Shown here piece after piece: positions 8,650 through 14,602 of a DNA stretch of 37,289 nt. The stretch comes from Dehalococcoidales bacterium (lineage in GTDB: Bacteria; Chloroflexota; Dehalococcoidia; Dehalococcoidales; Fen-1064). Positions within the stretch are counted from its first letter, which is position 1; every line of letters starts with the position of its first letter. The notes beneath the pieces were generated by a model. That model was not told where the DNA came from, ran no database searches, and worked only from the letters and a program-made list of their open reading frames with translations. The position numbers and the translations under genes are program-made. Where the stretch lies: assembly GCA_035529395.1 (NCBI GenBank), contig DATKWT010000007.1, forward strand, positions 1 to 37,289, in the 5' to 3' direction.

Positions 8650-9210
8650 CTACTTCTTCCTGAAGCTAAGTATCCGGGCTTTCCCTATTTCTCCGGCATA
8701 GCTGATGATCGCTTCATCGAGTTCTTTCTCCAGGTTGAAGCCGGTACTTTCTACTTCCTCTTTGACCTCCTGCAGGTCCCTGTGCATCGGATAGACTGAC
8801 AGAAGACCGCCTGGCTTCATAAGCCTGCATAATTCGTTTAGTAACTGTTTCCTATCATCGGCTTCCGGAATGGACATGGAATGTAGAACATCATAAAGGA
8901 GCACTACATCGACCGATGCGTCGTCTAGGTGGACCTCTAATTCTCCGGCGGTATTCATTATTTCTATATTCTTAAGGCCTGATACCCGGGCTTTCGGCTC
9001 CACTCTACTCAGGGCTCTTTCGTCTTTGTCTAACGCATAGACCTTTCCGTTATCTCCGGCTATTTTCGCAGCCGGAATAGCGTAGTTGCCCGTGCCACAG
9101 CCAAAATCCAGGATGCTCTGACCCTTCTCAATGCCTGCTTTTCTTAGAAATACCTCCCCATTCGTTTGCAGCCATCTCTTGATATCAGTCTCCATATTGC
9201 CCATCCTCAT
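8650..9210 (-). CDS. Class I SAM-dependent methyltransferase
   Basis: A 186-residue Rossmann-fold methyltransferase. Motif I, ILDFGCGTGNY, is at residues 33-43; Asp 61 (ALDKDE) ends the second strand and should bind the SAM ribose. The motif IV region is VDVVLLYDVLHS, and LMKPGGLLSVYP is the post-motif signature. The fold is complete but short and has no obvious substrate domain. Three in-frame ATG codons lie within the first six residues (9210, 9204, 9195). The first is used here, but GATGAGG before the second makes 9204 equally likely. It is the last gene of a minus-strand run starting at 10165, 52 bp after the small membrane protein. Substrate unknown; membership of the ubiquinone/menaquinone UbiE-like group is only a resemblance. 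Confidence 0.82.
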   Translation of the reverse strand: MRMGNMETDIKRWLQTNGEVFLRKAGIEKGQSILDFGCGTGNYAIPAAKIAGDNGKVYALDKDERALSRVEPKARVSGLKNIEIMNTAGELEVHLDDASVDVVLLYDVLHSMSIPEADDRKQLLNELCRLMKPGGLLSVYPMHRDLQEVKEEVESTGFNLEKELDEAIISYAGEIGKARILSFRKK

Positions 9211-9262
9211 CTCTATATTGTATTAAGTTCATTCTTCTCTCCTTTTCTCGCCTCGGGTGGCG

Positions 9263-9490
9263 TCAGTCAAGGATAAGTCGTGCCCGCTTGAAACGGGCCA
9301 TCGCTGCCCGGAATAACCCCACACAGGCCACAGCCAGAACGGCCATGGCAATGAGCCTGACCTGCGTCCAGTCGACAGTTGTGATTATCTCGTTAAGGCG
9401 GTCCATTCCTCCTGACCCCATCTGGAAGAACACCATTCCTGCCACCTGTAAAATCACGAGAGGAAGGAAAGTGGCCGACATCAAGACCAT
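9263..9490 (-). CDS. Small two-helix membrane protein
   Basis: A 75-residue hydrophobic protein with predicted helices at about residues 4-22 and 44-62, ending in a basic tail (ARFKRARLIL). Its ATG directly abuts the TAA of the preceding gene (TAA at 9491-9493, ATG at 9488-9490), so translation is probably coupled; no separate RBS is seen. The C-terminal helix plus basic tail resembles the end of ABC-2-type permeases, so it may be a fragment or a free-standing small subunit. Not assigned to a family. Confidence 0.55.
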   Translation of the reverse strand: MVLMSATFLPLVILQVAGMVFFQMGSGGMDRLNEIITTVDWTQVRLIAMAVLAVACVGLFRAAMARFKRARLILD

Positions 9491-10165
9491 TTAGTCAGCG
9501 GTCACGCCTGACGTGGCTACGGCGTGATAAAGCGAAGCGAATGCCAGGTGAATCCACATGATTGACACAATAACTCCCACACCAAAGCAGATAAGTCCGG
9601 CTAAAGCAATAGGGATTGACAGCAGGCCAATAAAGAAGACCTGCCAGGCGTATCCGTCGGTCATGCGCCAGCTCTCCTTGACCGCGTCGATGACCTTCAT
9701 CCTCCGGTCTACCACCAGGTAGGGTGTAAAGGCTAGCTTGCAGGCAAATACGATGCCGGGTACTATCAGAAGTATCAGGCCAGCACAGACAATTGCACCC
9801 ACGAGTATATTCGCCAGTACTGCGTCCGCGTAGTACTTAAAGACCTCGAGTATATCTCCTGCCTTCGGTTGGTCGCTTCTGGCTGCTCTCAGATTCACAT
9901 AAGCAATACCGTATTCTATCGGTCCCAGTAGCAGAAGACCGTAGGTCAGCGATAGCACACTCAGTAGAGTTACGCCGGCAGCACGTGTTTCTTCAGCAGC
10001 ATCGAACCACCCGACAGGGATGGCTACGATGAAGCCGATTACTATTATCAGGAACAACTCAAGGAAGTAATCCTGTAGTCTTCGCCACCCATTTCCGTAG
10101 CTTGAACCCACACTCGGCACCAGTGTGACCGGCTCCTGCACTGTTTGCTTGTTGTCTTGAACCAT
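9491..10165 (-). CDS. Integral membrane protein, multi-helix, uncharacterised
   Basis: A 224-residue protein with about five transmembrane segments (approx. 34-52, 66-84, 113-140, 173-192, 196-215). The stretch LLIVPGIVFACKLAFTPYLV followed by VDRRMKVIDAVKESWRMTDG is characteristic of a widespread bacterial membrane family related to DUF975 and the glycerophosphodiester phosphodiesterase membrane domain, in which a conserved amphipathic loop (A-x-x-x-SW-x-M-T-x-G) links two helices. The biochemical role is unknown. Start ATG 10165 has an AGAGG-type site about 6 nt upstream. It is the first gene of the operon with the 75-residue protein and the methyltransferase. Confidence 0.72.
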   Translation of the reverse strand: MVQDNKQTVQEPVTLVPSVGSSYGNGWRRLQDYFLELFLIIVIGFIVAIPVGWFDAAEETRAAGVTLLSVLSLTYGLLLLGPIEYGIAYVNLRAARSDQPKAGDILEVFKYYADAVLANILVGAIVCAGLILLIVPGIVFACKLAFTPYLVVDRRMKVIDAVKESWRMTDGYAWQVFFIGLLSIPIALAGLICFGVGVIVSIMWIHLAFASLYHAVATSGVTAD

Positions 10166-10513
10166 TCCAGCCTCTTTCTATTTTACAGGTCGGGAACCTG
10201 TCGTTCTTGCCAGTTATGACGCGTCCCTTCATCCAGTTTCCTGAGTTTACTACAATACCTTCGGCCTGTCATCAGGGAGATGTCTGGTTATACCATGGCC
10301 AGGAGTACGACTGTCAACTCCTCCTTCTGGGTGAGCGACTTCCTATGCCTGCTGCGTCGTGCTGGCTGCTGATTTGTAGACTCCTGTACTGGAAGGTATG
10401 GCGCTCTGGTTTCCTATTCAGGCCCTCTATACAACCGGTAGATTGACGGCTGGTGATAGCGAAGCACGATAGGGAGTACCATGGTGGATGACAGGGTTAC
10501 CTGGCTGTTATTA
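10166..10513. other. Divergent intergenic region
   Basis: About 350 bases between the divergent membrane-protein operon and the tubulin-like gene. Open frames in it (for example 10207-10446) have no RBS and no protein-like character. Only the promoter at its right edge is recognisable. Confidence 0.35.
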
Positions 10514-10542
10514 TTGACACCGCTGTACATAAAGTGTAAAAT
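10514..10542 (+). promoter_or_regulatory. Sigma-70-like promoter of the tubulin-like gene, with palindrome over the -10
   Basis: TTGACA (10514-10519), a 17-bp spacer, then TAAAAT (10537-10542). This is a near-consensus housekeeping promoter 28 nt upstream of the GTG start. GTGTA-AAA-TACAC (10534-10546) is a perfect inverted repeat centred on the -10 and could be a repressor operator. Transcription would start near 10549. Confidence 0.75.
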
Positions 10543-10570
10543 ACACATTAAGTTGGCACTGAGGTAAAAA

Positions 10571-11746
10571 GTGAAACTGCTGGTTATCGGTTGTGGGCAG
10601 TGTGGCGGTAGAGTTGCTGATGAGTTTGCCCGAAGGGACAGAAGAGCGCGCGAGCAACGCGGCGTGTCAATTCTCAGCGAAGCCCTGGCTGTCAACACCG
10701 ATGTTGCCGACCTCTCCGGGCTGGTTTTTATCAAGACTGACCAGCAGCACCGGATTCTCATCGGGGGCCGTAAGTCCGGCGGCCACGGTGTTGGTAAAAT
10801 CAACGAGCTCGGTGCCGAAATCGCCAGAGAGGAAGGCGACCGGGTTCTAGAAGCCATAGGGAACTCGCAGCAGCACTCACGAGCAGATGCCTTTTTACTG
10901 GTCGCCGGTGCCGCCGGGGGTACCGGCTCCGGTGCGATTGCGGAGCTGACCCATCAGGTAAAGGAGCACCATCCGGATAAGCCGGTGTACACCCTTATTC
11001 TTCTTCCTTTCCGCTATGAAGAACTGACCGAAGAAAGAGCCATCTACAACGTGGGGACATGCCTGAAATCCGCATACCTGGTGTCTGATGCCGTCTTCCT
11101 GGTTGACAACCAGCGGTACATCACGGACGGCGAATCTATTAAAAACAACCTGACCAGGATAAACACGCGTGTGGTAGGTCCCTTCTATAACCTGCTGTGT
11201 GCCGGTGAAGAGAAAGACCCCAAGCGTATCGGCTCCCGTCTTGTTGATGCGGGCGACATAATCCAGACGCTATCGGGGTGGACCGTCATCGGGCACGGGC
11301 AGGCGTCTGTCTCGCGTGCCAGATTCCCCATGGCTGGGAAGCTTGACTTCAGGAACAAGGTGACTGAGACCGAAAAGGGAGTCCACGCAATGAACCAGGC
11401 TATTGCGAGCTTGTCACTCAAGTGCAGGCCGGAAGATGCCCGGAAAGCGCTCTACCTCCTGACGGCACCGCCGGAGGAAATGAGCATGAACCTGATTACG
11501 GACCTCTCTATGACACTGAAGAGCGTCGCCACGGAAGCCCTTATCCGCAGTGGCGACTATCCGAGAGGTCGGGACTCTATTCATGTTACTGTCATCCTGT
11601 CTGAACTGACGAATTCAGGCAGGATATCGGACTACTTCAGCAAGGCAATCCGCTACATCTACCTTAAGAAGCGGCGGGTAGGAGAACTCAAAGAAGGGCG
11701 GGAAGGACTGGAGGAAGCCCTGCGAGATATACCCCTGCTGCTGTAA
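10571..11746 (+). CDS. Tubulin/FtsZ-superfamily GTPase (non-canonical, FtsZ/CetZ-like)
   Basis: A 391-residue protein. The glycine-rich N-terminus (VIGCGQCGGRVADEF, 5-19) and GGTGSG at 116-121 form the nucleotide-binding loops of the tubulin superfamily. LVDAGDI at 224-230 (Asp 226 and Asp 229) sits where the T7 catalytic loop of FtsZ and CetZ lies and would hydrolyse GTP in the neighbouring subunit. The protein lacks the NTD context and C-terminal membrane-anchor-binding tail of cell-division FtsZ, so it is probably not the division protein. It starts with GTG; GAGGT lies about 6 nt upstream, behind a strong promoter. It is monocistronic and converges, 52 bp away, with two coiled-coil genes. 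A cytoskeletal or scaffold role is inferred from family only. Confidence 0.85.
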   Translation: MKLLVIGCGQCGGRVADEFARRDRRAREQRGVSILSEALAVNTDVADLSGLVFIKTDQQHRILIGGRKSGGHGVGKINELGAEIAREEGDRVLEAIGNSQQHSRADAFLLVAGAAGGTGSGAIAELTHQVKEHHPDKPVYTLILLPFRYEELTEERAIYNVGTCLKSAYLVSDAVFLVDNQRYITDGESIKNNLTRINTRVVGPFYNLLCAGEEKDPKRIGSRLVDAGDIIQTLSGWTVIGHGQASVSRARFPMAGKLDFRNKVTETEKGVHAMNQAIASLSLKCRPEDARKALYLLTAPPEEMSMNLITDLSMTLKSVATEALIRSGDYPRGRDSIHVTVILSELTNSGRISDYFSKAIRYIYLKKRRVGELKEGREGLEEALRDIPLLL

Positions 11747-11798
11747 GACGGGTGCTTCAGCCTCCCGTGGAATACTCCCCTTGCCGACTATGACTTCG

Positions 11799-12257
11799 CT
11801 ATGACGATTTTTCGCCCTGGAAGATGCTCCAGGCTTGTGTTCGGTCTTCAGTAAACTTCTGCCATACTTCCTTGATGGTTTCGTCGCGAACTTTCAAGGC
11901 TTCTCCTACGCTCCGACGGTACTCGTCGTGGACCTTCTCAATCGCCTTCCGGTATACCTCTTCAGCCTGTTGTTCCACCTGCTCCCTGTTCTTCAGGGCT
12001 TTTTCCATCGCCTTCTCACAGGTACTATTGGCCCGCTGTTCGCCTGCCTTGAAGGCCTTTTCCATCTGTTGTTCTTGCGTCTTATACCCTTTAGATACCT
12101 CTTTCTGAGCCTGGCGGTACATTGTGTAGGCGTTTTCGGCCTGGCTGAGAAGTCCCGCAATGTACTTACCGGCCAACTCCGGGGTTTCAGCGGCCGGTTG
12201 TGCAACCGTCTCTGGTGGCCGGGTGGTAGTGGTTTCGGTCTGCTCCTGTTTCTCCAT
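11799..12257 (-). CDS. Coiled-coil protein, uncharacterised
   Basis: A 152-residue, highly charged, helical protein. Residues 1-30 are rich in Thr, Pro, Glu and Gln and probably disordered; residues about 32-145 are one long Lys/Glu/Gln/Ala-rich helix with coiled-coil character (for example EKAFKAGEQ, EKALKNREQ, RKAIEKVHDEYRR). It has no signal peptide, membrane segment or enzyme motif. Start ATG 12257 has a GGGGG-type site upstream. It follows the long repeat protein on the same strand with a 124-bp gap and shares its layout (acidic, Pro/Thr-rich tail plus long helix), so both may act together. Function unknown. Confidence 0.7.
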   Translation of the reverse strand: MEKQEQTETTTTRPPETVAQPAAETPELAGKYIAGLLSQAENAYTMYRQAQKEVSKGYKTQEQQMEKAFKAGEQRANSTCEKAMEKALKNREQVEQQAEEVYRKAIEKVHDEYRRSVGEALKVRDETIKEVWQKFTEDRTQAWSIFQGEKSS

Positions 12258-12381
12258 CAGGATATTCCCCCTCTGTCTGTTTTCTTGTGTATCATTTCCT
12301 CACCTGACGGTGGTACCATTCCCTGCCTGCTGGTTGTACCGTGGCAGTGTGTTTCAGGGTGGCAATACTATACCAGTGCGT

Positions 12382-14013
12382 TCAGGCTTTATCTTCTTCG
12401 GTCTTCTCTTCGGTTTCTCTGGACTGGTCGGCCGCATACATCTTCGCCAGGGACTCCATCCGGTCCTCGATTCCTGTCCGGACTCTCTTTTCTCCGTCGC
12501 GCTTCGGCGGGCTGGATTTGATCTCTTCGGGCGCTGCTTCGGTAACATTCGGCGGAGTCTCGCTGGTTCCTTGGAGTATCTCAGCATCTGCCTCGGTCTC
12601 GTCGTCATCGGAACCGTGCACTACGGCGGCTTCCTCAACGGCCTGCCCAGCCTCCTCTTGTGTCATTCTGGCCGTCTCCCTGGTGGTATCAAGCAGTTGC
12701 TCGAAGACTCCTATCCAGGCCTCGGCGGCTTTCTCAGCACCTTTCTTGGATGATTCGGTTGCCTCCCGGGCTGCCTTCAGCGATGCTTCGGCGGCAATCC
12801 TGACTGACTCACTCACCTCCTGAGCGCGGCTGATGGCTGCCTGTGACGCTTGTGTCGATATCTCGGCTGCCTGCTTGGCGGATTCGCTTGCCTTACGCGC
12901 CACCTCCATGGTCTCTCGTGAGGCAGCTGCCCATGCCGAAACAGTATCAATGGCGAACTTGCTTATTTCTTCGGCCCTGTCGATAGCTCTCTGTGACGCT
13001 TGTTTCGATTCCTCGACGGCCGCCCGGACTGTCTCCCCCACTTCCTCGGCCTTGTTCAGGGCCGCCTGAGAGGCCCTGGTAGCTTCCTGGGCGGCTGCAG
13101 CAGCGGATCGTGTCGTTTCCTCCGCCCTGCGCAGGACTTCCTGTGAAGCCCGTCTTGATTCATGCTCTACTACAGCAGCGGACCGGGTGGCTTCCTCAGC
13201 CCTGGTTACGGTTTCTTGCGATGTCTTACTGGTTTCCTCGACTGTCTCCTCAGCCAGACGCACGAGTTCATCGGCCTTGCTTATCAGCTCCGTTGACGCC
13301 TTCCTTGTCTCCTGGATTGCCTCTGTGGCGAACCTGGCAGCGTTTTCCGCCCGGCCTATTGCCTGTTCAAAGGCTTCGGGGTATGTTACGATTGCCTGCT
13401 CGGCGGATTTGGCGAGTTTTTCGGCCTTGCGTACCGCGTCTCGCGATGCCTTCACCGCTCTTTCAATGGTCGCCTTCGCGGACTTGCTGGTCTCCTCAAT
13501 CCTATCCGTAGCTTCCTGGGAAGTGTCCGTCGCTCGCCGGGCAATCTCCGTTATTGACTGACTGAGCTCCTTAATCCTGTCCGTAGCTTCCTGGGACGAT
13601 TCCGATGCCTCATCGGCCGCTTCTCTGGCCAGTGTGACTGCTTCCTGTGCCTTGAGGCTGATTTGTCTTGATGCCTGACGGGAGCCCTTAGCCTCTTCCA
13701 TCGCGGCTTCAAAGGCGGTCGCTGACGCTTGAAAATCTTTCTGGACCGCCTTGACTATCTTCTCGGCCCGGCTTACTGCCTCCTGGGACGCACGTGTTGC
13801 CACTCTGGCAGCTTCTTCCGTCTGTCTGCTTATCTCCTCGGCCCTGGTAAACATCCTCTGCGAGATACGAACAGACTCCTCTGCGGCGTTCTTGGCGAGC
13901 AGGCCTAGCTGGTCAGCCTTGGCCACCGCCTCCTCAAAGGTGAAGCCGTCTTCCTCGGGAGGAGCGGCTTCCTCCGGCTTAGTTTCCTGGGGTCTGATTT
14001 GTTTCTTTGTCAT
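12382..14013 (-). CDS. Long alpha-helical protein built of 25-residue repeats
   Basis: A 543-residue protein. Residues 1-24 are a charged, proline-containing leader. Residues 25-463 form an array of 17 full 25-residue units plus one 14-residue unit. Residues 464-543 are an acidic, proline-containing tail. Each unit follows roughly A-S-Q-E-A-x-x-R-A-E-E, a variable middle with small residues at the a/d-like positions, then E-E-A/T. Twenty-five residues equal two heptads plus one hendecad (7 turns), which predicts a nearly straight, weakly twisted coiled coil. It has no signal peptide, membrane helix or catalytic motif. Start ATG 14013 has AGGAG about 9 nt upstream. Neighbours are the second coiled-coil gene downstream and the convergent tubulin-like GTPase. 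Its function is not recognised; a filament, spacer or granule/scaffold protein is possible. Confidence 0.8.
   Translation of the reverse strand: MTKKQIRPQETKPEEAAPPEEDGFTFEEAVAKADQLGLLAKNAAEESVRISQRMFTRAEEISRQTEEAARVATRASQEAVSRAEKIVKAVQKDFQASATAFEAAMEEAKGSRQASRQISLKAQEAVTLAREAADEASESSQEATDRIKELSQSITEIARRATDTSQEATDRIEETSKSAKATIERAVKASRDAVRKAEKLAKSAEQAIVTYPEAFEQAIGRAENAARFATEAIQETRKASTELISKADELVRLAEETVEETSKTSQETVTRAEEATRSAAVVEHESRRASQEVLRRAEETTRSAAAAAQEATRASQAALNKAEEVGETVRAAVEESKQASQRAIDRAEEISKFAIDTVSAWAAASRETMEVARKASESAKQAAEISTQASQAAISRAQEVSESVRIAAEASLKAAREATESSKKGAEKAAEAWIGVFEQLLDTTRETARMTQEEAGQAVEEAAVVHGSDDDETEADAEILQGTSETPPNVTEAAPEEIKSSPPKRDGEKRVRTGIEDRMESLAKMYAADQSRETEEKTEEDKA
12625..13941 (-). 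repeat. 75-bp-period coding repeat array
   Basis: This is the DNA behind residues 25-463 of the helical repeat protein: 17 units of 75 bp and one of 42 bp (13675-13716, residues 100-113). Units are diverged at the DNA level but keep exact length and register, which points to selection on protein periodicity and not to recent duplication. Confidence 0.78.
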
Positions 14014-14160
14014 GATGCGCTACTCCTGCATATTCTAGAACAGGTTAGCCACTTTATCAACCTTTTGTACTCGTCCGGAACATTAGTGACACTCCAGTAC
14101 AGGCGATGCTGGTTGCCGGAGTGCTGCTGGGTTCTCTCCTGCTCTCCCTGGTCCCGGGGT

Positions 14161-14595
14161 TCAGCCCTTCAGGGCTTCAAGGCAACTCTGCCAGGTGATA
14201 ATGTGCCTCTTCTCATCCTCGATAATCCGTTGAAGCAGGTCCACGGTCTCGCCGTCGAATTTGACCCTTTCAAGGTAGAGTCAGTAGTCCTTTACTGCCC
14301 GCTCCTAAATACAGACGGCGGCTTTGAAAAGCAAGGCCTTGCCCATGAGCGTGGTGATGAAACCTAGGAATGCACCTGCTATTGGAAACAGAAAACCCAG
14401 CGGAGAAGTCCTCCCACCGAGCCGTTCCAGGCACGCAGCCAGGCTGTCGGCATGTTCCTGTTCGTTTGCGATTGCTGCCCGGAGCTTGTCCATGCTCTCT
14501 TTGTCCGCGAAAGCCCTGGTCTGTGTCCGGTAAATCCGGGTCGCAAACCGCTCCATGTTCTGCATCCATTGGAGTGAACGTAATACTTTGCTCAT
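14161..14595 (-). pseudogene. Ferritin-like (COQ7/rubrerythrin-type) gene with two in-frame stops
   Basis: Read in one unbroken frame from ATG 14595 to TGA 14161, this is a 144-codon four-helix di-iron-type protein: MSKVLRSLQWMQNMERFA at the start, ANEQEHADSL with an E-x-x-H pair, a hydrophobic hairpin, then ERAVKDY and EDEKRHIITW with the second E-x-x-H-type pair. The frame is interrupted by TAG at 14305-14307 (after VCI) and TGA at 14281-14283 (after VKDY). No insertion or deletion is present, and the sequence beyond both stops still reads as family sequence. The start lies 7 nt after the stop of the flavin oxidoreductase, so it belongs to that operon. Recent nonsense mutation, sequencing error or stop-codon readthrough are possible. 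As written, only a 96-residue truncated product ending at 14305 is made. Confidence 0.75.
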
Positions 14596-14602
14596 GGCTC
14601 TC

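Noticed and set aside
11835-12753. Overlapping plus-strand frames of 228 and 197 codons rich in Phe, Leu, Ser and Cys
   Set aside because: They are antisense shadows of the two coiled-coil genes; the hydrophobic look comes from complementing Glu/Lys/Ala codons.
13110-13561. Plus-strand frames of 133 and 124 codons opposite the repeat protein
   Set aside because: They are antisense shadows kept open by the 75-bp repeat and its biased codons; they have no independent start signals.
12625-13941. The 75-bp periodicity considered as a CRISPR or tandem DNA repeat
   Set aside because: Units are not identical in DNA, have no spacers, and stay in one reading frame; the periodicity belongs to the protein.
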